Translations under genes and position numbers: made by a program | In this document: piece by piece, positions 8,319 through 16,595 of the stretch | Layout: every line of letters starts with the position of its first letter | Position numbering within the stretch: the first letter of the stretch is position 1 | NCBI RefSeq assembly: GCF_021390395.1 | Contig: NZ_JAJUWT010000008.1 | Location: 1-64,000 of the forward strand | DNA length: 64,000 bases | Origin: Saccharothrix sp. S26 | GTDB taxonomy: Bacteria; Actinomycetota; Actinomycetes; Mycobacteriales; Pseudonocardiaceae | Reading direction: 5' to 3' | The notes under the pieces: model-generated | What the model was told of the DNA's origin: nothing | Databases searched by the model: none | What the model saw: only the letters and a program-made list of their open reading frames with translations

Positions 8319-8751
8319 GGACGAGCTGAAGAAGACGTTCGAACAACTGAACATCGAGCCGCGGCCGAGCACGTTCAACGCGGTGGACATCGTCTTCCGC
8401 GGCACGGCCGTCAAACGCCGCCGCCGCACCTACGCGGTCGCCGCGACCGGCACCGGCACCGCCGTGGTGGCCGTGGTCATCGCCTTCGCCCTGAACCAGC
8501 CGCCGAAGCAGGGCGACCACAGCCCGGCCGGCCCGCCGGGCCCGGACGTCAGCACCAGCTCACCGATGCGGCCGAGCCGCACGACGAGCCCTGAGCAGCC
8601 CACCTCGCTGCCGGTGGAGACCCCGGCCATGACCACCACCAACACGACGAGCCCCATCCCCACCACGACCACTAACAGCGTCGACCCCGGACCGCAGAAC
8701 AGCACCACTGCCACCGACCTGCCCCGAACCACCACCAGCCCGTCGCGCTGA
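8311..8751 (+). CDS. Single-pass membrane protein downstream of sigma factor, possible anti-sigma partner
   Basis: 146 aa. N-terminal cytoplasmic part of ~45 residues (MLEDELKKTFEQLNIEPRPS), one transmembrane helix at ~47-68 (VAATGTGTAVVAVVIAFALN), then a Thr/Pro/Ser-rich outer tail. GTG start overlaps the sigma gene by 8 bases. Position and topology are those of an anti-sigma factor, but I see no zinc-binding HxxxCxxC or other anti-sigma motif, so the role is inferred from context only. Confidence 0.75.
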   Translation: MLEDELKKTFEQLNIEPRPSTFNAVDIVFRGTAVKRRRRTYAVAATGTGTAVVAVVIAFALNQPPKQGDHSPAGPPGPDVSTSSPMRPSRTTSPEQPTSLPVETPAMTTTNTTSPIPTTTTNSVDPGPQNSTTATDLPRTTTSPSR

Positions 8752-8776
8752 CCCAGGTGCCGGGCCATCGACGGTA

Positions 8777-8796
8777 ACGGCGAGGCCCCTCGCCGT
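8777..8796. terminator. Hairpin between convergent genes
   Basis: Perfect 8-bp stem ACGGCGAG / CTCGCCGT with a 4-base GCCC loop, placed between the stops of the membrane protein (+) and SDR (-). No U-tract. Confidence 0.55.
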
Positions 8797-8829
8797 GCGC
8801 CGTGAGCCCCGCCGTCCACCGCGGCCGTC

Positions 8830-9603
8830 TCAGCCCAACGTGCCCGTGGCGAGCAGCCCGCCGTCCACCCGCACGGTCTCGCCGGTGATCCACTCGGCCG
8901 CGTCCGAAGCCAGGAACGCGACCAGCCGCGCGACGTCCTCCGGCGTCCCGAGCCGCTTCATCGGGTAGCCGGACGCCGCCTCCTCCTCACGCCCCGTGTA
9001 CAGGGCCTCGGCGAACCGCGTCTTCACCACGGCCGGCGCGACCGCGTTCACCCGCACCTTCGGCCCCAACTGCCACGCCAGCTCCTCCGTCAACCGGATC
9101 AACGCCGCCTTGCTCGCCCCGTACGCGCCGATCACGCCCGTCGACCGCAGCCCGCCCACCGACGCGATGTTCACCACCGCCCCGCCGTGCTCCTGCATCC
9201 ACGCCTTCCACGCCAACTGCACGAACCCGAGCGCGGCGACCACGTTGACGTCGAAGATCTTCCGCACCGCGTCCAGGTCCGCATCCACCAACGCGCCGAA
9301 CACCGGGTTGATCCCGGTGTTGTTCACCAGCACGTCCAGCCGCCCGAACCGCTCCACCACCAGCTCGACGGCCCGCGCGCGATCGTCGGCGTCGCCCGCG
9401 TTCCCCGGCACCGCCAGCACCCGGTCGGGTGACACGCCCACCGTGGCCACCAGTTGCTCGGCCGCCGCCGTCACCGCCTCCGCCTTGCGGGACGTGATCG
9501 CCACCGACGCGCCGCGCGACAGCAGTTCCAGCGCGATGCCGTGCCCGATGCCCCGACTGGCGCCCGTGACCAGGGCCGCCCTGCCCGTGAAGTCCGAAGT
9601 CAT
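8830..9603 (-). CDS. SDR-family oxidoreductase
   Basis: 257 aa classical short-chain dehydrogenase/reductase. Shown by TGASRGIG (~residues 11-18, cofactor binding), NNTG (~91-94), catalytic Ser in NIASVGG, and YGASK (Tyr/Lys pair, ~155-159), with the C-terminal ITGETVRVDGGL. Resembles 3-ketoacyl-ACP reductase-like enzymes; probable cofactor is NADP(H) or NAD(H). I chose ATG 9603 (MTSDFTGRAA); an upstream in-frame start would add 17 residues with no family similarity. Divergent from the ABC-F gene across a 140-base interval. The substrate is not predictable. Confidence 0.88.
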   Translation of the reverse strand: MTSDFTGRAALVTGASRGIGHGIALELLSRGASVAITSRKAEAVTAAAEQLVATVGVSPDRVLAVPGNAGDADDRARAVELVVERFGRLDVLVNNTGINPVFGALVDADLDAVRKIFDVNVVAALGFVQLAWKAWMQEHGGAVVNIASVGGLRSTGVIGAYGASKAALIRLTEELAWQLGPKVRVNAVAPAVVKTRFAEALYTGREEEAASGYPMKRLGTPEDVARLVAFLASDAAEWITGETVRVDGGLLATGTLG

Positions 9604-9658
9604 ACCGGGCAATCTATGCCGGTCGACACACACGGGTAATCCGGTGGCACACACCCCG

Positions 9659-9692
9659 TAGACTGGAACCCGTGGTCATCCTCATCGAGTAG
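9659..9692 (+). promoter_or_regulatory. -10 element and possible leaderless leader peptide ahead of the ABC-F gene
   Basis: TAGACT (9659-9664) is followed after exactly 7 bases by GTG (9672), which opens a 6-codon frame, M-V-I-L-I-E-stop, 53 bases before the ABC-F start. Short leader ORFs that attenuate expression are known for several antibiotic-resistance ABC-F genes. The layout fits but no attenuator hairpins could be assigned with confidence. Confidence 0.35.
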
Positions 9693-9745
9693 GTCCAGCG
9701 CCAGCCGCGCCGTCGACCTCGCATGACCACACCCCGGAGTAAAAC

Positions 9746-11374
9746 TTGATCACCGCGACCGATCTCGAGTTGCGCGCGGGCTCGCGCATCCTGCTGTCCG
9801 GCGCCACCCTCCGCGTCCAGCCGGGCGACCGCATCGGCCTCGTCGGCCGCAACGGCGCCGGCAAGACCACCTCCCTGCGCGTCCTCGCGGGCGAGGGCCA
9901 GCCGTACGCGGGCGACGTCCGCCGCACCGGCGAGCTCGGCTACCTGCCCCAGGACCCGCGTGAAGGCGACCTGTCGGTCATCGCCAAGGACCGCGTGCTG
10001 TCCGCGCGCGGCCTGGACCAGCTGCTCCGCGACATGGAGAAGATGCAGTCCACGATGGCCGAGCTGGTCGACGACGCCGAGCTGCAGGCCGCCGTGCGCA
10101 AGTACGGCCGCCTCGAAGAGCGGTTCGCCGCCCTCGGCGGGTACGCGGCCGAGAGCGAAGCCGCCCGCATCTGCGCCAACCTCGGCCTGGCCGACCGCGT
10201 GCTGGCCCAACCGCTGCGCACGCTGTCCGGCGGTCAACGCCGCCGGGTCGAGCTGGCCCGCATCCTGTTCGCCGCCTCCGAGGGCGGCGTCGGCACGAAG
10301 TCCAGCACGATCCTGCTGATCGACGAGCCGACCAACCACCTCGACGCGGACTCGATCGCGTGGCTGCGCGGGTTCCTCAAGTCCCACGAGGGCGGCCTGG
10401 TCGTGATCAGCCACGACGTCGAGCTGCTGGACGACGTGGTGAACAAGGTGTGGTTCCTCGACGCGACGCGCGGCGAGGTCGACATCTACAACATGGGCTG
10501 GAAGAAGTACCTCGAAGCGCGAGCCGCCGACGAGAAGCGCCGCCGCCGTGAGCGCGCCAACGCGGAGAAGAAGGCCGGCGCGCTCATGGCGCAGGCGGAC
10601 AAGATGCGCGCGAAGGCCACCAAGGCGGTCGCCGCGCAGAACATGGCCCGCCGGGCCGAGAAGCTGCTCTCCGGCCTGGAGGACACCCGCCAGGCGGACA
10701 AGGTCGCCAAGATCCGCTTCCCGCAGCCCGCCCCGTGCGGCAAGACGCCGTTGACCGCGGAAGGGCTGAGCAAGTCGTACGGCTCGCTGGAGGTCTTCAC
10801 CGGCGTCGACCTGGCCATCGACCGCGGGTCGCGCGTGGTCATCCTCGGGCTGAACGGCGCGGGCAAGACCACGTTGCTGCGGCTGATCGGCTCGATGGAG
10901 CGCCCGGACAGCGGCGAGGTCGTCGCCGGTCACGGCCTCAAGCTCGGGTACTTCGCCCAGGAGCACGAGACGCTCGACCACGGCGCATCGGTGTGGGAGA
11001 ACATCCGCCACGCCGCGCCGGACGTGCCGGAGCAGCAGTTGCGGTCGTTGCTGGGCACGTTCCTGTTCAGCGGTGAGCAGCTCGACCAGCCCGCGGGCAC
11101 CCTGTCGGGTGGCGAGAAGACCCGGTTGGCGCTGGCGGGGCTCGTGTCGAGCGCGGCGAACGTGCTGCTGCTCGACGAGCCGACCAACAACCTCGACCCG
11201 GCCAGCCGCGAGCAGGTGCTCGACGCGCTGCGCCGGTACGAGGGCGCGGTCGTCCTGGTCACGCACGACCCCGGCGCGGTGGAGGCGCTTGAGCCCGAGC
11301 GGGTGATCCTGCTGCCCGACGGGACCGAGGATCACTGGTCCCAGGAGTACCTGGAACTCGTGCAGTTGGCTTGA
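9746..11374 (+). CDS. ABC-F family ATPase (ribosome-associated, non-transporter)
   Basis: 542 aa with two ATP-binding cassettes and no membrane segment. First NBD: Walker A GRNGAGKTT (~32-40), signature LSGGQRRR (~160), Walker B ILLIDEPTNHLD (~190). Second NBD: Walker A GLNGAGKTT (~370), signature LSGGEKTR (~453), Walker B VLLLDEPTNNLD (~472). The inter-domain linker (~245-320) is strongly basic and helical (KRRRRERANAEKKAGALMAQ), as in factors that enter the ribosomal E site. ABC-F proteins relieve stalled ribosomes or protect them from antibiotics; which applies here cannot be told. TTG 9746 follows CCGGAG at fair spacing. Monocistronic, with a possible leader peptide upstream. Confidence 0.9.
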   Translation: MITATDLELRAGSRILLSGATLRVQPGDRIGLVGRNGAGKTTSLRVLAGEGQPYAGDVRRTGELGYLPQDPREGDLSVIAKDRVLSARGLDQLLRDMEKMQSTMAELVDDAELQAAVRKYGRLEERFAALGGYAAESEAARICANLGLADRVLAQPLRTLSGGQRRRVELARILFAASEGGVGTKSSTILLIDEPTNHLDADSIAWLRGFLKSHEGGLVVISHDVELLDDVVNKVWFLDATRGEVDIYNMGWKKYLEARAADEKRRRRERANAEKKAGALMAQADKMRAKATKAVAAQNMARRAEKLLSGLEDTRQADKVAKIRFPQPAPCGKTPLTAEGLSKSYGSLEVFTGVDLAIDRGSRVVILGLNGAGKTTLLRLIGSMERPDSGEVVAGHGLKLGYFAQEHETLDHGASVWENIRHAAPDVPEQQLRSLLGTFLFSGEQLDQPAGTLSGGEKTRLALAGLVSSAANVLLLDEPTNNLDPASREQVLDALRRYEGAVVLVTHDPGAVEALEPERVILLPDGTEDHWSQEYLELVQLA

Positions 11375-11551
11375 GGCAACGGGATTCGCCGCTCTCACCC
11401 CAACGTGAGCCCTGATCGACTCTGCGTGATCAAACGACCGCTCGCAGATCATTTCGCTTGATCACCTGGCGTTCTTGGTCTTCGTGTTCGATCATTGCGA
11501 CGACAGGGGCTTTCGAAGGCCCGACCTGCTGTCTACGGAAGGCGGGACAAG

Positions 11552-11761
11552 GTGGCTGACCTGAAGAAGGGCGCCCGGATCACCGGCGCCACGCGGGACA
11601 AGCTGGCCGCTGACCTGAAGAAGAAGTACGAAAAGGGCGCGAGCATCCGGGCGTTGGCCGAGTCCACCGGGCGCTCCTACGGCTTCGTGCACCGGGTGCT
11701 CAGCGAGTCCGGTGTGCAGCTGCGCGGTCGCGGTGGCGCCACCCGCACGAAGAAGAAGTAA
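11552..11761 (+). CDS. Small conserved actinobacterial helix-turn-helix protein
   Basis: 69 aa, basic. The HTH is DLKKKYEKGASIRALAESTG followed by RSYGFVHRVLSESG; the C-terminus is RGRGGATRTKKK. Such small HTH proteins are widely conserved across actinomycetes, and I recognise this composition as belonging to that group, but I know of no assigned function. GTG 11552 preceded by GGCGGGA is preferred over an upstream in-frame start that would add 19 residues without family similarity. The 177-base interval upstream has several TGATCA-type palindromes (around 11429 and 11458), possible operator sites. Confidence 0.82.
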   Translation: MADLKKGARITGATRDKLAADLKKKYEKGASIRALAESTGRSYGFVHRVLSESGVQLRGRGGATRTKKK

Positions 11762-11827
11762 GCTACCCTCCGGTAACCTACAGGTGTCGAGGAGAGACGA
11801 CGCCTGACGAAACCCGGAGGTTCACGC

Positions 11828-12643
11828 ATGTCGGCACCGACCACCATCGACGCCGGCCTGCTGGAACGCGGAGGCGTGCGGCTCGTCGTCGACGGACCGC
11901 GCGCGACGATCACGCTCGACCGTCCCGACGTGCTCAACGCACAGACGCCGTCGACCTGGGTGGCGTTGCGGACGATCGGTGAACAGCTGGGCCCGGACGT
12001 CCGCGTCGTGGTCGTCCGGGGTTCCGGTCGCGCCTTTTCCGCCGGGCTCGACCGGCGCATGTTCACGGGCGCCCCGGTGGAGGGCGAACCGGGTCTGCCG
12101 GAGATCACGCGACGGGGACCCGAAGCAGGTGCCGCGCTGATCGCGGAGTTCCAAGAGGGCTTCCGCTGGCTGCGCGACCCGGCTCGGGTGACGATCGCCG
12201 CGGTGCGCGGGCACGCGATCGGCGCGGGCTTCCAACTCGCCCTCGCGTGCGACTTCCGCGTGGCCGCCGACGACGTCCAGTTCTGCATGGCCGAGACCTC
12301 GCTCGGCCTGGTGCCCGACCTGGGCGGCACGCTGCCCCTGGTGCGCCTGGTCGGGTACTCGCGCGCGGCCGAGATCTGCCTGACGGGACGCCGGGTCGGG
12401 GCCGAGGAGGCGCTGCGGATCGGCCTCGCGACCTCCGTCGTGCCCGCGGACGGCCTGGACGACGCGGTCGACGCCCTGGTCGCCCAACTCCTCCAGCCAC
12501 TGCCGGGTGCCGTCCGCGAGACGCTGGCCCTGCTCGCCTCGGCCGCCGACGGCGCCTCGGAGCAGGACCAACTGCGCGCCGAACGCGAAGCCCAACTCCG
12601 CCGCCTCGCCGACCTGTCGGCCCTGGTCAACGGCCAATCCTGA
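11828..12643 (+). CDS. Enoyl-CoA hydratase/isomerase (crotonase) family protein
   Basis: 271 aa. Crotonase signature around residues 100-150: AAVRGHAIGAGFQLALACDF, then MAETSLGLVPDLGGTLPLVR with one catalytic Glu (E in ETSLGLVPD). The oxyanion-hole stretch is RVVVVRGSGRAFSAGLDRRM. It may hydrate enoyl-CoA in fatty-acid breakdown; crotonases also include isomerases and hydrolases, so the exact reaction is open. The ATG at 11828 follows CCGGAGG. It lies 66 bases after the small HTH gene, in the same direction. The repeat element at 12655 starts 11 bases after its stop. Confidence 0.87.
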   Translation: MSAPTTIDAGLLERGGVRLVVDGPRATITLDRPDVLNAQTPSTWVALRTIGEQLGPDVRVVVVRGSGRAFSAGLDRRMFTGAPVEGEPGLPEITRRGPEAGAALIAEFQEGFRWLRDPARVTIAAVRGHAIGAGFQLALACDFRVAADDVQFCMAETSLGLVPDLGGTLPLVRLVGYSRAAEICLTGRRVGAEEALRIGLATSVVPADGLDDAVDALVAQLLQPLPGAVRETLALLASAADGASEQDQLRAEREAQLRRLADLSALVNGQS

Positions 12644-12654
12644 CCCCCGACCAA

Positions 12655-12780
12655 ACACGATCGGGTGAGATCACCGGGAAAATGTACGGAAACACCGTTC
12701 CCGTACCTCGGTTGAATATGACCGAGCCCCGAAACCACCCCCACTGCCCCCACACCCCAGCGCCACCCCCGCCGCCCTAG
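12655..12780 (+). repeat. Repeat element copy A: 75-bp conserved head with start of C-rich tail
   Basis: 12655-12729 aligns without gaps to the complement of 18750-18676: 44 of 48 bases identical from the ATG on, weaker similarity over the 27 bases before it. The head reads as MYGNTVPVPRLNMTEP from ATG 12682 and continues as a Pro-rich frame of 32 codons to a stop at 12780. Two of three codon changes between the copies alter the residue, so selection on a peptide is not obvious. A C-rich tract follows to ~12960. I do not recognise the element. See copy B. Confidence 0.75.
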
Positions 12781-12833
12781 CCGCCCACCGCCACACTCAC
12801 CCCACCCCTGGCCCCGCACTCGCCCCGCACCCC

Positions 12834-12960
12834 GCACCCGGCCCCGCGACGCGCACCCGGCCCCGCGCCCCGCACCCGGCCCCGCGATGCGCACCCGGCC
12901 GCGCGACCACACCCGGCCCCGCGACCTGCGACCGGCCGTGTGACCTGCGACCGGCCCAGC
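12834..12960 (+). repeat. 19-bp tandem repeat, about 7 copies, in the C-rich tail of copy A
   Basis: Units begin at 12834, 12853, 12872, 12891, 12909, 12928 and 12947, with consensus GCACCCGGCCCCGCGACNN; the last two units have diverged (GCGACCGG). The interval 12644-13106 contains no convincing gene apart from the short frame of copy A. Confidence 0.8.
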
Positions 12961-13106
12961 CTCGGCCAGCCTCACAGCGACAGCGCCTCCGCCCGCCGGC
13001 GTGGCGCGTGGCGTGGGCGGGATGCGGCGAGAGCTCGCGGGTGCACGGGGGAACGTCGGGGCTGCCGCAGGCGTTACCGTCTGTCGTGGACGGTTCCTGG
13101 GGATTG

Positions 13107-15062
13107 ATGCGCAGCGCGATGCGGGCGTCGGACGCACCCACCGCGGTGCGGCGGGGCACGTTTCGGCGGGTGTTGGGGTTCGCCGGACCGCACCGCGCGA
13201 AGTTGGTCGTGTTCTTGCTGCTCACGGTGGTGTCGGCGGTGCTCGCGGTCAGTACGCCGGTGCTCGCGGGGCGGGTGGTGGACGCGATCGTCGGCGGGCG
13301 GGACGTGTCGGTGGTCGTGTGGTTGGCCGTCGTGATCGCGGGGATCGCGGTGGTGGACGCGGGGCTCGGGTTGGTCGAGCGGTGGCAGTCGGCGCGGATC
13401 GGGGAAGGGCTGATCCACGACCTGAGGGTCGCCGTGTACGCGCACGTGCAGCGCATGCCCATCGCGTTCTTCACCCGGACGCGCACCGGGGCGTTGGTCA
13501 GCCGGCTGAACAATGACGTGATCGGCGCGCAGCGGGCGTTCACGTCGACGTTGTCCGGTGTCGTCACCAATGTCATCCAGTTGGGGCTCTCGCTGGGCGT
13601 GATGTTCACCCTTTCGTGGCAGGTGACCGCGCTCGCCCTCGTGCTGCTGCCCGCGTTCGTGATCCCCGCGCGGCGCATGGGCAGCCGGATGGCGGACCTC
13701 CAGCGGGAAGCGTCGACGCTGAACGCGGGCATGACCACCCAGATGACCGAGCGGTTCTCCGCGCCCGGCGCGACGTTGGTGAAGCTGTTCGGCCGGCCGG
13801 ACGGCGAGACCGCCGAGTTCGCCGAACGGGCCGGCCGCGTCCGCGACATCGGCGTCCGCACGGCGATGGCCACCCGCTGGTTCATGACCGGCCTGACCCT
13901 GGTCTCCGCCCTGGCCCAGGCCCTGGTCTACGGCCTCGGCGGCTACCTCGCGCTGACCGGCCACCTCGCCGCCGGCACCGTCGTCTCGCTCGCCCTGCTC
14001 CTGACCCGCCTCTACTCGCCGCTCACCGCGCTGGCCAACGCGCGGGTCGACGTGATGACCGCCCTCGTGTCGTTCGAACGTGTGTTCGAAGTTCTCGACC
14101 TCAAGCCGATGATCGCCGAACCGGACGCCCCGCGCCGCGTGCCCGACGGCCCGGTGTCCGTCGAGTTCGACGACGTCCGGTTCGCCTACCCGGCCGCGGA
14201 GAAGGTCTCACTGGCCTCACTGGAATCAGTGGCCACATTGGACACGCGCGGCGGCGAGGACGTGCTGCACGGCATCAGCTTCCGCGCCGAACCCGGCCAA
14301 CTCGTCGCGATCGTCGGGTCGTCCGGCGCGGGCAAGTCGACCATCGCCTCCCTCGTCCCCCGCCTGTACGACGTGGACTCCGGCGCGGTGCGACTGTCCG
14401 GCGTGGACGTGCGCGAGCTGGCCTTCGACTCGCTGCGCCACACCGTCGGCGTCGTCACCCAGGACGGCCACCTGTTCCACGACACGATCCGCGCCAACCT
14501 GAGCTACCCCCGGCCGGACGCGACCGAGGACGACCTGTGGGACGCGCTGCGCCGCGCCCGCCTCGACCAGCTCGTCGCCTCACTCCCGGACGGCCTCGAC
14601 ACCGTCGTCGGCGAGCGCGGCTACCGCCTTTCCGGCGGTGAGCGCCAGCGCCTCACCATCGCCCGCCTGCTGCTGGCCCGCCCGCGCGTGGTCATCCTGG
14701 ACGAGGCCACCGCGCACCTGGACTCCGAGTCGGAAGCCGCGGTGCAGGTCGCGTTGACGGAGGCGTTGCGCGGCCGGACCGCGCTGGTGATCGCGCACCG
14801 GCTGTCCACGATCCGCGCGGCCGACCAGATCCTCGTCGTGGAGGACGGGCGGGTGGTGGAACGCGGCACGCACGCCGAGCTGCTGGCCGCCGACGGCCGT
14901 TACGCCGACCTGCACCGCACGCAGTTCGACCAAGCGCCCGCGCGAACGGACGGGGAGCCCGCCGTTCAGAGGCCGCCGAGGAACGTGCCGGTGGCCGCGA
15001 CAGCGACCTTGGAGGAGCCACCGTTCACCACCAGCACCGAGAACGCGAGGTCGCCCCGGTAG
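13107..15062 (+). CDS. ABC transporter, fused permease-ATPase (type IV exporter half-transporter)
   Basis: 651 aa. Six-helix exporter domain over ~30-320 (KLVVFLLLTVVSAVLAVSTP; VWLAVVIAGIAVVDAGLGLV; VMFTLSWQVTALALVLLPAF), then NBD with Walker A GSSGAGKST (~410), Q-loop VVTQDGHLF, signature LSGGERQRL (~510) and Walker B RVVILDEATAHLD. It works as a homo- or heterodimer exporting lipids, peptides or drugs; substrate unknown. ATG 13107 is chosen; GTG 13086 is possible. The NBD carries an insertion-like Ala/Ser loop (SLASLESVATLDTRGGED) before the Walker A strand. The last ~32 codons run antisense into the convergent transpeptidase gene, an unusual 97-base overlap. Confidence 0.88.
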   Translation: MRSAMRASDAPTAVRRGTFRRVLGFAGPHRAKLVVFLLLTVVSAVLAVSTPVLAGRVVDAIVGGRDVSVVVWLAVVIAGIAVVDAGLGLVERWQSARIGEGLIHDLRVAVYAHVQRMPIAFFTRTRTGALVSRLNNDVIGAQRAFTSTLSGVVTNVIQLGLSLGVMFTLSWQVTALALVLLPAFVIPARRMGSRMADLQREASTLNAGMTTQMTERFSAPGATLVKLFGRPDGETAEFAERAGRVRDIGVRTAMATRWFMTGLTLVSALAQALVYGLGGYLALTGHLAAGTVVSLALLLTRLYSPLTALANARVDVMTALVSFERVFEVLDLKPMIAEPDAPRRVPDGPVSVEFDDVRFAYPAAEKVSLASLESVATLDTRGGEDVLHGISFRAEPGQLVAIVGSSGAGKSTIASLVPRLYDVDSGAVRLSGVDVRELAFDSLRHTVGVVTQDGHLFHDTIRANLSYPRPDATEDDLWDALRRARLDQLVASLPDGLDTVVGERGYRLSGGERQRLTIARLLLARPRVVILDEATAHLDSESEAAVQVALTEALRGRTALVIAHRLSTIRAADQILVVEDGRVVERGTHAELLAADGRYADLHRTQFDQAPARTDGEPAVQRPPRNVPVAATATLEEPPFTTSTENARSPR

Positions 15063-16537
15063 CCGATGAACCAGCCGTGCGACCGCGTGCCGTCGCCGAA
15101 CTGGGCGGTGCCGGTCTTGCCGCGCACCCCGCCGTAACCGGCCAGCTCACGCGCGGTGCCGCCGGTGACGACCTCGCCCATCATCGACCGCAACGCACCC
15201 GCGACCCCTCCGGGCAACGGCGGCGGAGCGACGCCCTCGGTCGGCATCTCGCGGATCAGCCGCGGCACCGGCGTGCGGCCGTTCGCGACCGTGGCCGCGA
15301 CCAGCGCCATGCCGAACGGCGACGCCTGCATCTGGCCCTGGCCGATGCCCGCCTCGACGCGGGCGGGCACGGAGTCGGCGGGCGGGATCTTGCCGGTGTT
15401 CGTGGTGATGCCCGCGACGGTGAAGTCCGACGTCAACCCGAAGTACCCGGCGGCCTCGGGCAACGCGGTCGGCGACATGCCCGCCGCCAACTGGCTGAAG
15501 CTGGTGTTGCACGACGCCGCGAACGCCCGGTGCAGCGGCACCGTGCCCAGCTCGAACGAGTCGTCGTTGGTGATCTGCCGGGTGCCGATGGTCGCCTTGC
15601 CGGGGCACGGCACGGGCGTGTCGGCCGTGGCGAGGCCCGCCGTCAACGCCGCCGTGGCCGTGACGACCTTGAACGTGGACCCCGGCTCGTAGTGCCCGTA
15701 GAGGGCGAGCGGGTCGTTGCCGGCGGTCGCGTTCTGCGCCACCGCGAGGATCTCCCCGGTCGACGGCTGCACCGCCACCAGCATGGCCGCCTCGCCCGCC
15801 ACCTGGTCGACCGCGGCCTGTGCGGCGGCCTGCGTCTTCGGGTCGAGCGTGACCGTCGTCGACGGCGCGGCCTGCGCTTTCTGCTCTTGCAGCACGGTGA
15901 CCGGCGCGCCGGCCTGGTCGACGATGGCGACCTGCCAGCCCGGCTTGCCGTTCACCGAGCCGACGGCCTGCCGCACCGAGCCCATCACCACCGGGGCGAA
16001 GTCCGGTGGCACCGGCCGGCCCGTGCGGTCGACCAGCGCGCCGTCGGCCGCCGTCGTCGTGTAGGCCAGGCTCTGGCCCTCGGCCAACTGGGGGTGCACC
16101 AGTGACGGCGACCAGTGCACGAGCCACCGGTCGTCCACCAGCCGCAACTCGACCTCGGTGGCGTACTTGAGCGGCACGCCGCCCGGCAACGTCCACGTGA
16201 CGTCGACGTCGACCCCGGCCGTCGTGGCGCCCTCGTCGACCTGCGGCAACCGGCCGAGCTGCGCGTGGTACGCCGCGCCGGGCATGCCCTGCTGGGTCCG
16301 GGCGAGCACGGCGCCCGCCACGCCCGCCGCGTCGGTGACCGCGGCCGCCTGTCCCGCCTGGCCGGACATCACCGCGGTGAAGAACTGCTGGGCGACGACG
16401 CCGGGAGCCACCCGTTCGGGTTTCTTCCCGGCCTTCGGCCCGTCGTCGGGCCACAGCACCAGCACACCCGCGACGATCACGGCGACCGCCGCGGCTCCCC
16501 CTGCCGCCAGCACCCAGCGCTTTGCCTTCTTGTTCAC
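14966..16537 (-). CDS. Class B penicillin-binding transpeptidase with MecA-like N-terminal domain
   Basis: 523 aa. N-terminal membrane anchor (KRWVLAAGGAAAVAVIVAGV), an NTF2-like MecA_N-type domain (~45-155, VVAQQFFTAVMSGQ ... RWLVHWSPSLVHP), a dimer or linker region, then the transpeptidase: Ser287-x-x-Lys290 (GSTFK), Ser342-Cys-Asn344, and KTGTAQ (~470). It crosslinks peptidoglycan outside the membrane. The MecA_N fold resembles low-affinity PBPs, but many actinomycete PBPs have it, so beta-lactam resistance is not implied. It has no class A glycosyltransferase domain. ATG 16537 is preceded by a weak GGGG run. Overlaps the exporter's tail at its 3' end. Confidence 0.9.
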   Translation of the reverse strand: MNKKAKRWVLAAGGAAAVAVIVAGVLVLWPDDGPKAGKKPERVAPGVVAQQFFTAVMSGQAGQAAAVTDAAGVAGAVLARTQQGMPGAAYHAQLGRLPQVDEGATTAGVDVDVTWTLPGGVPLKYATEVELRLVDDRWLVHWSPSLVHPQLAEGQSLAYTTTAADGALVDRTGRPVPPDFAPVVMGSVRQAVGSVNGKPGWQVAIVDQAGAPVTVLQEQKAQAAPSTTVTLDPKTQAAAQAAVDQVAGEAAMLVAVQPSTGEILAVAQNATAGNDPLALYGHYEPGSTFKVVTATAALTAGLATADTPVPCPGKATIGTRQITNDDSFELGTVPLHRAFAASCNTSFSQLAAGMSPTALPEAAGYFGLTSDFTVAGITTNTGKIPPADSVPARVEAGIGQGQMQASPFGMALVAATVANGRTPVPRLIREMPTEGVAPPPLPGGVAGALRSMMGEVVTGGTARELAGYGGVRGKTGTAQFGDGTRSHGWFIGYRGDLAFSVLVVNGGSSKVAVAATGTFLGGL

Positions 16538-16595
16538 GAATGCCCCCTTGTCGTCCGAGGCTAACGCGGACGTGTGGAGGATTCGTGAAAACGAT

